From: Stagnimonas sp.
GTDB taxonomy: Bacteria > Pseudomonadota > Gammaproteobacteria > Nevskiales > Nevskiaceae
Length of the DNA: 64,000 nucleotides
Direction of reading: 5' to 3'
Assembly: GCA_030696045.1 (NCBI GenBank)
Contig: JAUYNO010000075.1
Coordinates: 1 to 64,000 of the forward strand
Under the pieces are notes generated by a model that saw nothing but the letters and a program-made list of their open reading frames with translations, was not told where the DNA came from and made no database searches. The stretch's first letter is position 1; each line of letters opens with the position of its first letter. Shown piece after piece: positions 26,136 through 34,242 of the stretch. The position numbers were made by a program, and so were the translations under genes.

Positions 26136-26954
26136 ATGAACGAGAAGCAATGGTTTGCCGCACTGCTGGCCATCACCCTGGCGGTGGCGGGCGGCGTCTA
26201 CTGGTTCTGGCTGCGGCAGCCGGAGCCCGAGGCGGTAGCCGTGGCCGCGCCGGTGGCGGCCGCTGCCAGCACGGAACCAGCCGCGCCGGCGGCGCCCGAG
26301 TATCCGGTGCCGGCGCTGCCCGCCGCCGAGTCCGAGCCGCCGCTGCCGGCGCTGGCCGACAGCGATGGCGAGCTGCTGGAGCGGCTGCGCGGCCTGCTGG
26401 GCGCCCCCGGCGTCGAGGCGGTGCTGGTGCCGGAGCAGCTGATCCGCCGCCTGGTGGTGGCGGTCGACAACCTGCCGCGCGAGCGCGTCGGCCTGCGGGA
26501 CTGGCCGGTGCGGCGCACGGCCGGGGTGCTGACGGTGCAGGAAGAGCCGGTCCTGCTGCCGGGCGGCTATTCGCTGCGGCGTGACAACGGCGCCCGCTAC
26601 GGTCTGGCGGTGGCCCTGGTGAAGGCGGCCGATGCCCCCGCCCTGGTCCGGCTCTACTTCCGCTACTACCCGCTGTTCAATCAGGCTTACCGCGAGCTGG
26701 GCTATCCGCAGGGGCATTTCAACGACCGCCTGGTGACGGTGATCGACCATCTGCTGGCGGCGCCGACGCCGCCCGAGCCGGTGCTGCTGGTGCGGCCCAA
26801 GGTGATGTACGAGTTCGCCGACCCGGCGCTGGAGGCCCTGTCCTTCGGCCAGAAGCTGATGATCCGGCTGGGTACGGAAAATCGTGCGGTGGTCGCTGGC
26901 AAGCTGCGCGAAATCCGGGCGCTCGTCGTCCAAGGCCCCGCGTCTAGCGACTAA
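26136..26954 (+). CDS. DUF3014 domain protein
   Basis: A 272-residue protein with one N-terminal membrane anchor (about residues 6-24), an Ala/Pro-rich linker to about 75 and a C-terminal conserved domain with VDNLPRERVGLRDWPVRR, RYDYYPLFNQAYRELGYP-like sequence and FNDRLVTVIDHLL. This fits DUF3014, of unknown function. ATG 26136 has a GAGGGAGGGA site. The bulk of the protein should be periplasmic. Confidence 0.8.
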   Translation: MNEKQWFAALLAITLAVAGGVYWFWLRQPEPEAVAVAAPVAAAASTEPAAPAAPEYPVPALPAAESEPPLPALADSDGELLERLRGLLGAPGVEAVLVPEQLIRRLVVAVDNLPRERVGLRDWPVRRTAGVLTVQEEPVLLPGGYSLRRDNGARYGLAVALVKAADAPALVRLYFRYYPLFNQAYRELGYPQGHFNDRLVTVIDHLLAAPTPPEPVLLVRPKVMYEFADPALEALSFGQKLMIRLGTENRAVVAGKLREIRALVVQGPASSD

Positions 26955-27048
26955 ACTGCCTACGGCCGCCCCGGCGGCCACTGGCCTGCGCTAGGGTGCG
27001 CTGGCCTGCCTGGACGGCAACCCGCCGTCGCAGCTGCTGAACCGTGTC

Positions 27049-27819
27049 ATGACTGATCCGAACCTGGACAAGGCTGTCCTCCGTGACCCGCTGACTGCCA
27101 TGCGGCGGCTCAGCGCGGTCGATCCCAATCAATTGCGCACGGCCCTGGCCACGGCGCTGTCGGCACCGGCTGGTGATCCGCGCGCCCTGCCCATCGTCGA
27201 CCTGCTGGAATCCGCCTACAAGCAGCCGGAGGGCATGCCGGCGGTGATGCGAGCGCAGACCGTGCGCCAGCTGCAGAGCAGTCGCCCCGGCCTGATCCAG
27301 ACCTTGCACGAGCGCCTGCGCGCCGGTGCGGCGGTGCTGCAGCTGTATGCCGACGCCCTCAGCTGCTGGGACGATGGCCAGCTGATGGTGGTTGCCGAAG
27401 GTCTGCTGCAATGTCCGCCGGGTCCACAGCGCCGGCCCTGCACGCGCGGCCTGCTGGTGCGCCTGCACCGCGCCGGCAAGCACGCGGAGATGGCGGCGCT
27501 GATGCCGCGCCTGGACCTGCTCGAATACCTCGACCTCTGCGCCAGCGAGGCCTGGTGGCGTGGCTTGTTCGGTCCGGCGATGCCGGACCTTACGCGGGTG
27601 CTGCGCTATCTGGCCGATGCCCTCAACTGGCACTCCTCCGCCGAGGAGCGGGCGGCGGCGCTGCAGTTCTGCCAGCAGATCCCGCAGCGGCTGGATGCCG
27701 AGGCGCAGGCCAAGCTGGCCGACACTATCCGCATCGCCGCGCTGCGCATCGACGACCCACCGCTGCGCGCCTTCCTGAGCCAGTTGGGCGCCAGCCTGCC
27801 GAACAGTCGGCGCTGGTAG
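27049..27819 (+). CDS. Hypothetical helical protein
   Basis: A 256-residue soluble protein with no signal peptide or membrane segment, rich in Leu, Ala and Arg and probably all alpha-helical (possibly a repeat/solenoid fold). Family not recognised. It has coding character throughout and converges on the AraC regulator with no gap between stops. It follows the DUF3014 gene by 94 bp, which hold a GGCCGCC-CC-GGCGGCC palindrome but no T tract. Confidence 0.65.
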   Translation: MTDPNLDKAVLRDPLTAMRRLSAVDPNQLRTALATALSAPAGDPRALPIVDLLESAYKQPEGMPAVMRAQTVRQLQSSRPGLIQTLHERLRAGAAVLQLYADALSCWDDGQLMVVAEGLLQCPPGPQRRPCTRGLLVRLHRAGKHAEMAALMPRLDLLEYLDLCASEAWWRGLFGPAMPDLTRVLRYLADALNWHSSAEERAAALQFCQQIPQRLDAEAQAKLADTIRIAALRIDDPPLRAFLSQLGASLPNSRRW

Positions 27820-28818
27820 TCAGCCCGCCAGCGCGCGCCGGTATTCCCCTGGGGTCTGCCCGGTCCAGCGCTTGAAGGCGCGCTGAAAGGCGCTTTGCTC
27901 GGAATAGCCGAGCAGGAAAGCGAGGTCGGTGAGGTCCAGCGTCGGCTCGGCGAGATAGCGCTCGGCGAGCTCGCGGCGCACCGTCTCCACCAGCTGGGTA
28001 AAGCTCAGGCCCTGCTCCTGCAGCAGCCTTTGCAGGGTGCGCGGCGACAGGTGCAGGGCGTCCGCCACCTTGCCCAACTCGGGCACGCCCTCGCCGAGCT
28101 GGCGCGCGATCTGCGCCCGCGCCGGTGCCACCGGATCGTCGGCGCGGGCCAGCTGCTGCATCTGGCGCTCGGCCAAGCGATCCATCAGGCCACGCATGGC
28201 CGGATCCGGCTGGCTCAACGGCAGGCCCAGCCAGTCGGCGGGCAGCAGCAGCCGGTATTGCGCCTGCTGGAATCGCAGCGGGCAGCCGAACACCCGCTGG
28301 TGCTCGCCCAGCTCGGCGGGCGCCGGGGTCATCAGGTCCAGCCGCAGCGGCCGCAGCGGCTGGCCGCTGATCCAGCGCACGAAGCTGAGCAAGGCGGCCA
28401 GGTTGAATTCGGCGAGGTGGCGGTAGTCGGGCCTGGGCTCGGCGTTCCAGCTCAGTTCGACCGCCGCGCCCTCGGCCCGGATCCGCATCGGCGCGATACT
28501 CAGCACCAGGCCCTGGTAACGCTGCTGACAAGCGAGCGCTTCGCCGAGCGTGGCGCAGGCCATTGCCACGTAGCCCAGCGCGCCGTAGTGACCGGGGCGG
28601 ATCTGCTCGCCGACATGCAGGCCGAGCGCCTCGTCGCCGAGCAGGGCGGCGGCACGGTTGAACAGCGCCGCCGCCTCGGCTTCCGGCAACCGGGCCTCGC
28701 GGTCGTCCAGATCAAGCGCACGCCCCTCCAGCACCGCTTCCGCCGCCAGGCCGCGCTGGCGCAGATGGTCGAACAGCGCGCGCAGGTAGCTGAGGGCGGC
28801 GGTGGCGGATGCGGTCAT
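27820..28818 (-). CDS. AraC-family transcriptional regulator
   Basis: A 332-residue regulator. The N-terminal region (about 20-205) resembles the Arabinose_bd-type ligand domain of the OruR/ArgR-like branch. The C-terminal double helix-turn-helix (about 232-330) has SPRTLQRLLQEQGLSFTQLV and DLAFLLGYSEQSAFQRAFKRWTGQTPGEYR. It is divergent from the fatty-acid hydroxylase gene (81 bp between starts) and is a plausible regulator of it. Confidence 0.9.
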   Translation of the reverse strand: MTASATAALSYLRALFDHLRQRGLAAEAVLEGRALDLDDREARLPEAEAAALFNRAAALLGDEALGLHVGEQIRPGHYGALGYVAMACATLGEALACQQRYQGLVLSIAPMRIRAEGAAVELSWNAEPRPDYRHLAEFNLAALLSFVRWISGQPLRPLRLDLMTPAPAELGEHQRVFGCPLRFQQAQYRLLLPADWLGLPLSQPDPAMRGLMDRLAERQMQQLARADDPVAPARAQIARQLGEGVPELGKVADALHLSPRTLQRLLQEQGLSFTQLVETVRRELAERYLAEPTLDLTDLAFLLGYSEQSAFQRAFKRWTGQTPGEYRRALAG

Positions 28819-28899
28819 GGCGATTGACGCGGCAGGTCAAGAAGGCGCGCGCACGCTCTCGCAGAATCCCCATCAGCGTCAAACCGGAGGAGACCGGAC

Positions 28900-29772
28900 A
28901 TGGATTTGCTGCACACTGCCCTCGACACCCTGAACGCCATCGGCCTGGAAAAAGTCTTCCTGTTGCTGATGGCGCCGGTGTTCGCCGTCTGCATGGCCGC
29001 CGAGGCCTGGCACCTGGCGCGCCGGGGCCGGCAGACCTACAGCTTCGGGCAGGTGTCGACCAATATCGTGCTGGCGCTCAGCCATGCCGTGACCGACGGC
29101 CTAGCCTGGGCCTTGGTGCTGGGCCTATTCCACACTCTTTACCGGCATCGCCTGTTCGAGATCCCGGCCAGTGGCTGGTCGCTGTTGCTGCTGGTGGTGC
29201 TGCAGGACTTCTTCTACTACTGGTTCCACCGTGGCAGCCACCGCATCCGCTGGATGTGGGCTTCGCACGTCACCCATCACTCCTCAGAGACCATGAACCT
29301 GGCGACCGCGCTGCGCCAGAGCCTGACCTATCCCCTGTCCGGAATGTGGCTGTTCTGGCTGCCGCTGGCCTGGATCGGCTTCCAGCCGGAGACCGTGGTG
29401 CTGGTGGTGGCGATCAGCCTGGCCTACCAGTTCTTCGTGCATACCGAGAGCATCCGCAAGCTGCCGGGCTGGGTCGAGGCGGTGTTCAACACCCCCTCGC
29501 ACCACCGGGTGCACCACGCTCGCAATGCCCAGTACATCGACCGCAACTACGCCGGCGTGCTGATCATCTGGGACAAGTTGTTCGGCACCTATGTGGCGGA
29601 GACCGAGGCGCCGGAATACGGCATCGTCCGGCAGATCCACAGCCGCAATCCGCTGGTGATGATGTTCCACGAATGGCGCGACCTGTTCCGCGACTTTGCG
29701 CGGCCGGGGCCGCTGTCAGTTCGGCTGAAGCACGCCTGGGCGCCGCCGGAATGGGTGAGGCCGGGCGCTTAG
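28900..29772 (+). CDS. Sterol desaturase/fatty acid hydroxylase family protein
   Basis: A 290-residue membrane diiron protein with about four hydrophobic segments. Its histidine clusters WFHRGSHR, HVTHHSSE and HHRVHHARN are those needed to bind the diiron centre. The family hydroxylates or desaturates lipids using O2. The substrate cannot be told. It is divergent from an AraC regulator. A second, distinct member lies at 38585-39367. Confidence 0.9.
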   Translation: MDLLHTALDTLNAIGLEKVFLLLMAPVFAVCMAAEAWHLARRGRQTYSFGQVSTNIVLALSHAVTDGLAWALVLGLFHTLYRHRLFEIPASGWSLLLLVVLQDFFYYWFHRGSHRIRWMWASHVTHHSSETMNLATALRQSLTYPLSGMWLFWLPLAWIGFQPETVVLVVAISLAYQFFVHTESIRKLPGWVEAVFNTPSHHRVHHARNAQYIDRNYAGVLIIWDKLFGTYVAETEAPEYGIVRQIHSRNPLVMMFHEWRDLFRDFARPGPLSVRLKHAWAPPEWVRPGA

Positions 29773-29877
29773 CGAGAGCCAGTGGCTCTCGCTGCCCGGC
29801 CGAACGCCCGGCCATGGATGGCCGGGCCGGGGCTAGATCAGAGGCGCTCGGTCGCGCCAGGGATGGCAGCCATCCCT
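29771..29877. repeat. Cluster of three palindromes between convergent genes
   Basis: Three consecutive hairpins: AGCGAGAGCC-AGT-GGCTCTCGCT (29771-29793), GCCCGGCCAT-GG-ATGGCCGGGC (29806-29827) and AGGGATGG-CAG-CCATCCCT (29859-29877). None has a T tract. The first overlaps the stop of the fatty-acid hydroxylase. They may terminate or protect both convergent transcripts. Confidence 0.6.
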
Positions 29878-29884
29878 ATCGGCA

Positions 29885-30580
29885 CTAAAACTTCCAGCGC
29901 AGCTGCACCTGCCAGGCATTGGTACCGTTGACCCGGCCGTTGGCGGGATTGACCCAGTCGCCATGCTGCAGGGTGAGCTGGCGGGTGCCGGAGGCGGTTT
30001 CGTGGCGGCCGTCGAGGTTGATGCTGACCTGCGGCGTGAAGCCGAGCTCGGCCTTGTCTTCCTCGGACATGTCCTGGCCGGCGATCTGGCCCCGGGTGTG
30101 CAGCAGGCAGCCGATGGACCAGCGCGGCGTGGTTTCGGTGGCGGCCTCCTCGGCGTTTGGCTGCCAGCGCAGGCCCTCGCGGCGTTCGCGATTGCCGGGA
30201 ATGAAATTGAGATAGAGCTTGCTGGCGTCGTCGAGCGGAACGTCGATCCGCACGCCGCCGCGCAACTGGCGCACGGTGCGCAGGTCCTCGTCGTCGAGCT
30301 CCCAGCTCTGTCGCCGCAGCCATTCGCTGATCTTCGACATGCCCGGCGTCAGTCGCGGGTCGTCGCGGCTGATATCGACCCGGTACTGGGCGCTGCCACC
30401 GCTGGCCGGATGCAGGCTTTCGATGGCGACGCTGATCTTGGCGGGCATGGGCGCGAACCTTGGCTTGTCCGGCTGGTCGGCCATCACCTGCTGGCTGTAC
30501 CAGAGCATCAGCCCGTACAGCCCGCGCTTCAGCTGGCCCTGCCAGCCGCGCTGCCGCCGTTCTTTTCCCAGCTTCCTCAT
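29885..30580 (-). CDS. Hypothetical protein
   Basis: A 231-residue protein of unrecognised family. The N-terminus is basic (MRKLGKERRQRGWQ) with one moderately hydrophobic stretch (GLYGLMLWYSQQVM) and no clear cleavage site. The rest alternates polar and hydrophobic residues as in a beta-rich domain, ending LQVQLRWKF; a C-terminal Phe after a beta strand is typical of outer-membrane beta-barrels, but the barrel is not established. ATG 30580 is chosen. Confidence 0.6.
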   Translation of the reverse strand: MRKLGKERRQRGWQGQLKRGLYGLMLWYSQQVMADQPDKPRFAPMPAKISVAIESLHPASGGSAQYRVDISRDDPRLTPGMSKISEWLRRQSWELDDEDLRTVRQLRGGVRIDVPLDDASKLYLNFIPGNRERREGLRWQPNAEEAATETTPRWSIGCLLHTRGQIAGQDMSEEDKAELGFTPQVSINLDGRHETASGTRQLTLQHGDWVNPANGRVNGTNAWQVQLRWKF

Positions 30581-30727
30581 GGCGCTACCTCCGTGCCAGT
30601 CAGCGGGAGTATCGGCCCGGCCGGTGGCCAGTCGGCGCGGCACCGACTGCCGGGGCCGGCGGGCAGACAGACGCAGTCCCGGCCAGGTCGTATGCTGGCG
30701 CGCCGTCATCCATCCGGGGAGCTGCCC

Positions 30728-31321
30728 ATGGGAGCCCGCGATTCGCGAGTCGATGCCTACATCGACCAGGCCCAGCCCTTTGCCCGGACCATCCTGCGGC
30801 ATCTGCGCGAGCTGGTGCACGAGGCCTGCCCGGGCGTGAGCGAGACCATCAAGTGGGGTTTCCCGCACTTCGAATTCCACGGCCTGCTGTGCAACATGGC
30901 GGCCTTCAAGGCGCACTGTGCCTTCGGGTTCTGGAAGGCCGAGGGCATCGTCGAAGGTGCCAGCCGGGAGGCCATGGGCCAGCTTGGCCGCATCGCTAGC
31001 CTCAAGGACCTGCCGGAGCCGGCGCGCCTGCGCGCCTGGGTGCAGCAGGCGGCTGCTGCCAAGGTCTCGGGCACGCCGGCGCCACGGCCGGTCAAGCCGC
31101 CGAAACCGCCGCCGGAAGTCCCGGCCGCCTTCCTGGCCGCCCTGCGCGCCGAGCCCCGCGCGCTGGCGACCTACGAGCGCTTCAGTCCCAGCCATCAGCG
31201 CGAGTATGTCGAGTGGTACGTCGAGGCCAGGACCGAGGCCACCCGCGAGCGCCGCCTGGCCCAGGCCATCGAATGGATGGCCGAGGGCAAGCCCCGGCAC
31301 TGGAAGTACCAGCGCTGCTGA
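30728..31321 (+). CDS. YdeI/OmpD-associated family protein
   Basis: A 197-residue protein. The N-terminal DUF1801-like domain (about 5-100; ETIKWGFPHFEFHGLLCNMAAFKAHCAFGFW) is followed by a Pro/Lys linker and a C-terminal OmdA-like helical region (FSPSHQREYVEWYVEARTEATRERRL...WMAEGKPRHWKY). Function unknown; cytoplasmic. Confidence 0.85.
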   Translation: MGARDSRVDAYIDQAQPFARTILRHLRELVHEACPGVSETIKWGFPHFEFHGLLCNMAAFKAHCAFGFWKAEGIVEGASREAMGQLGRIASLKDLPEPARLRAWVQQAAAAKVSGTPAPRPVKPPKPPPEVPAAFLAALRAEPRALATYERFSPSHQREYVEWYVEARTEATRERRLAQAIEWMAEGKPRHWKYQRC

Positions 31322-31498
31322 CCGGCGCGGCTCTGGCAGCCGGGGGCGGGCTGCGCTCAGAAGCCGTTCAGCACCAGGGTGGACACTGCCACCACAGGAG
31401 CCTGCCGTCGAAACGGCTGCTCATCCGCAAGCAGGCGGGCCGGCGGCGCGCCAAGCCGGTCGGCCCGGACCGGTTCATCCGTCACCAGAGGAATCACC

Positions 31499-32023
31499 AT
31501 GGACCTCAGCCACGACCAACGTCTGGCCGCCGAGGAGGCGCGCCGGCTGCAGCAGCACACCGCGCTGCGCGGCGAGCTGGACGCCGATCTCGACCGCCGC
31601 ATCACCGCCGAGGCCCGCGACACGCCCCAAGCCGACGTCGGCATCGGCGCCGTCGCCGCCGACCTGCGCGGCAAGGCCCTGCGTGAAGTGGTCAGCACCG
31701 AGCGCGAGATGGCGGCGTTGCGCACGGCGGCGCGCATCAACCAGTTCGTCGACTACCTGTTCTATCTGCTCTATGCCCTGCTCAGCCTGCGCTTCCTGCT
31801 GGCGCTGATGGCGGCCAGCAACCACGCCGGCTTCGTGCGCTTCGTCAAGGCGGTGACCGAGCCTTTCTACCTGCCGTTCAAGGGCATCGTGGTCAGCCCG
31901 GGGCTGGACAACGGGGTGACCCTGGCGCTGCCGCTGCTGTTCGCGATCCTGGTGTATTTCCTGCTGCACCTGGCCTTGCGCGGCCTGCTGCGGCTGATCG
32001 CGGCGCGCCGCAACCAGTTGTAG
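31499..32023 (+). CDS. YggT-family-like membrane protein
   Basis: A 174-residue protein. A polar N-terminal half (to about 75; Glu/Arg-rich helices) precedes two hydrophobic segments (about 80-105 and 140-165) around the motif FVRFVKAVTEPFYLPFKGIV, which resembles the YggT T-E-P-x-x-x-P signature. The N-terminal extension is unusual for YggT. ATG 31499 has an AGAGGAA site; the 177 bp before it hold nothing recognisable. Confidence 0.65.
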   Translation: MDLSHDQRLAAEEARRLQQHTALRGELDADLDRRITAEARDTPQADVGIGAVAADLRGKALREVVSTEREMAALRTAARINQFVDYLFYLLYALLSLRFLLALMAASNHAGFVRFVKAVTEPFYLPFKGIVVSPGLDNGVTLALPLLFAILVYFLLHLALRGLLRLIAARRNQL

Positions 32024-32105
32024 GCGCGCGGCGGCGGGGCGATTGGCGGGCCGGGCGGCGCTGAAGCATCATCGCGCACCCCTTTTGTCATCCCCTAGGA
32101 AATCC

Positions 32106-33065
32106 ATGGCCCTGCCCGCCAGCCTCAAGAGCCGTCTGCGCCTGCCCGTGATCGGCTCGCCGCTGTTCATCGTCAGCAATCCCGATCTGGTGATCGCCCA
32201 GTGCAAGGCCGGCATCGTCGGCAGCTTTCCGGCGCTCAATGCGCGGCCGGCGGCGCAGCTGGAGGAATGGCTGATCCGCATCACCAGCGAGCTGGCCGAG
32301 TACGACGCCCGGCATCCGGAGGCGCCGAGCGCCCCGTTCGCGGTCAACCAGATCGTGCACAAGTCCAACGACCGGCTGATGCACGATCTCGAAATGACGG
32401 TGAAGTACAAGGTGCCGCTGGTCATCACCTCGCTCGGCGCGCGCGAGGACGTCAACGCCGCCGTGCACAGCTACGGCGGCCTGGTGTTCCACGACATCAT
32501 CAACAACAAGTTCGCGAAGAAAGCCGTCGAGAAGGGCGCCGACGGCCTGATCGCGGTTGCCGCCGGTGCCGGCGGCCATGCCGGCACCACCTCGCCGTTC
32601 GCCCTGGTGCAGGAGATCCGCCAGTGGTTCGACGGCCCGCTGGCGCTGTCCGGCAGCATCGCCACCGGCGACGCCATCCTGGCCGCGCAGGCGATGGGGG
32701 CCGACCTCGCCTACATCGGCTCCGCCTTCATCGCCACCGAGGAGGCGCGCGCGAGTGCGGCCTACAAGCAGAGCATTGTCGACTCGACCTCCACCGACAT
32801 TCTCTACACACCGTCCTTCACCGGTGTCGCCGGCAACTACCTGATCCCCTCCATCGTCGCGGCCGGCCTCGATCCGGCCCATCTGCCGGGTTCCGATCCG
32901 AGCAAGATGGACTTCGGCATCGGCGACGGACAGACCAAGGTCTGGAAGGACATCTGGGGCTGCGGCCAGGGCATTGCCGCCGTCAAAGAAGTGCTGCCGG
33001 CGGCGAAGCTGGTCGAGAAGCTGGCGGCAGAGTACGCGGCGGCCCGCAAGCGGCTGGCGGCCTAG
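32106..33065 (+). CDS. NAD(P)H-dependent flavin oxidoreductase (nitronate monooxygenase-like)
   Basis: A 319-residue FMN TIM-barrel protein. PVIGSPLFIVSNPDLV at the start, VAAGAGGHAGTTSPFALV (phosphate and Gly-rich loop) and SGSIATGDAILAAQAMGADLAYIGSAF are diagnostic of the 2-nitropropane dioxygenase/NMO superfamily. The catalytic His candidate lies in AGGHAG. The C-terminal WKDIWGCGQGIAAVKEVLPA is as in related proteobacterial enzymes. Substrate unproven. Confidence 0.88.
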   Translation: MALPASLKSRLRLPVIGSPLFIVSNPDLVIAQCKAGIVGSFPALNARPAAQLEEWLIRITSELAEYDARHPEAPSAPFAVNQIVHKSNDRLMHDLEMTVKYKVPLVITSLGAREDVNAAVHSYGGLVFHDIINNKFAKKAVEKGADGLIAVAAGAGGHAGTTSPFALVQEIRQWFDGPLALSGSIATGDAILAAQAMGADLAYIGSAFIATEEARASAAYKQSIVDSTSTDILYTPSFTGVAGNYLIPSIVAAGLDPAHLPGSDPSKMDFGIGDGQTKVWKDIWGCGQGIAAVKEVLPAAKLVEKLAAEYAAARKRLAA

Positions 33066-33078
33066 CCGGCGGGCAGAG

Positions 33079-33100
33079 ACGGCGCCGCAAGGCGCCGTTT
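33079..33100 (+). terminator. Probable terminator after the flavin oxidoreductase gene
   Basis: ACGGCGCC-GCAA-GGCGCCGT hairpin 13 bp after the stop, with only a short T run. Confidence 0.6.
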
Positions 33101-33212
33101 CCGTACTTGCCGGCGGGAATCCCCGTCGCAGCGCCTCAGGGGCGGTTCAGCCCGCGCGGTCACTCTGAGTTTCCGGTGCGACGACGCACCGTCCATCACT
33201 CGGAGTTTTGCC

Positions 33213-33569
33213 ATGAAGAATGCAGCGGTGGGTATCGCGCTGGGCGTCGGCATCAGTGCCGCCGTGCTGGCCTCGGGTTACCTGATGACGCGCGAGCAGA
33301 GCCCCGAGGCCGACGGCGGCTCGGCGCAGGTGGCGGGCGCCGACTGCTGGGACGAGACCGTGACCACCACCAGCAGCACCCGGGACAACCAGGTGGCCGG
33401 CATCGTCATTGGCGGCGCCCTGGGCGGCCTGGCCGGCAACCAGGTCGGCGAGGGCGATGGCAAGGCGGCGGCCACCGCCGCCGGCGCGGTGGCGGGCGCC
33501 CTGATCGGCAAGAACGCGGGCAAGCCCAAGGTCTCCGAAGAAAGCCATGTGGTGCGGCGCTGCCGATAA
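33213..33569 (+). CDS. Glycine-zipper 2TM domain envelope protein
   Basis: A 118-residue protein. A signal anchor (about 4-25), a Cys-containing polar section and a Gly-zipper region (VAGIVIGGALGGLAGNQVGEGDGKAAATAAGAVAGALIG as a whole, residues about 61-99) place it in the SlyB/17-kDa-antigen-like group. Two Cys (about 45 and 117) could form a disulfide. Such proteins insert into the cell envelope; the specific function is unknown. It is a single gene bounded by terminators. Confidence 0.82.
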   Translation: MKNAAVGIALGVGISAAVLASGYLMTREQSPEADGGSAQVAGADCWDETVTTTSSTRDNQVAGIVIGGALGGLAGNQVGEGDGKAAATAAGAVAGALIGKNAGKPKVSEESHVVRRCR

Positions 33570-33582
33570 GGCGGCGCGCGGG

Positions 33583-33609
33583 AAAAAAACGGCGCTGCGG
33601 CGCCGTTTT
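33583..33609. terminator. Bidirectional Rho-independent terminator
   Basis: An AACGGCGC-TGCG-GCGCCGTT hairpin with seven A on the left and four T on the right. It serves the glycine-zipper gene (+) and the DUF4169 gene (-) that ends 4 bp away. Confidence 0.88.
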
Positions 33610-33612
33610 GCT

Positions 33613-33801
33613 TCAGGCGTCGGCTGGCGGGTCCAGCTTCAGACCGTCGAGCCGGCGCCGCATGGCGTCGGTCTCGGCGGCGTCCTGCTGCTTCTGCGCC
33701 TTGGTCCGGCCGTGGCGCACGCGGTTCTCCGCGGCCAGCCGCTCGGCCTCGGCGCGGGCCCTGGCCTTGCGCGCCTTGTTGAGGTTGACCAGCTCCGCCA
33801 C
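33613..33801 (-). CDS. DUF4169 family small protein
   Basis: A 62-residue protein with a GTG start. The pattern AELVNLNKARKARARAEAE...AAENRVRHGRTKAQK is that of DUF4169, a small basic helical family of unknown function. It starts 7 bp after the MAPEG stop and is probably co-transcribed with it. Confidence 0.82.
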   Translation of the reverse strand: MAELVNLNKARKARARAEAERLAAENRVRHGRTKAQKQQDAAETDAMRRRLDGLKLDPPADA

Positions 33802-33808
33802 GGCTGAC

Positions 33809-34201
33809 TCAGGCCATCAGCGCGCGCAGCAGGCCGTAGCCGCCGGCCAGCACCAGGGCGACGATGGCGACCGCGCTGACGGTGAAACCCAGCTCGCGCT
33901 GCTTGGCCTCGCGCCGGTAGCCGAGCACGTAGAGCACGCGGCCGAGCAACCACAGCAGACCGCCGCCAGCGGCCCAGCAATCGCCAAGGTAGATCGCGCA
34001 CAGCCACAGCGCCGGCAGGAACATCAGCAGGCTCTCGACCGTGTTGGCCTGCACCCGCAGCGTGCGCTCGAAGTCCTCGTTGCCGATGATCGCCGGCGCC
34101 TTCACGCCGTACTTGGCGCGGGCCTGGCCGACCAGGACCACGATCCAGATCTGCAGCAGCACGCTGAGCAGGGTGACGAGGGCGGTGTAGTGCAGGCTCA
34201 T
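33809..34201 (-). CDS. MAPEG family membrane protein
   Basis: A 130-residue protein with four hydrophobic segments. The family signature GNEDFERTLRVQANTVE followed by LLMFLPALWLCAIYLGDCW, and GRVLYVLGYRREAKQRE, match the membrane-associated eicosanoid/glutathione metabolism fold. Bacterial members may be glutathione transferases or peroxidases. ATG 34201. It is 41 bp after the WS/DGAT gene in the same direction. Confidence 0.9.
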   Translation of the reverse strand: MSLHYTALVTLLSVLLQIWIVVLVGQARAKYGVKAPAIIGNEDFERTLRVQANTVESLLMFLPALWLCAIYLGDCWAAGGGLLWLLGRVLYVLGYRREAKQRELGFTVSAVAIVALVLAGGYGLLRALMA

Positions 34202-34242
34202 GTCGAAAGTCGGGTGGGGTGGTGGACGGGGAGTGTGCCAGC

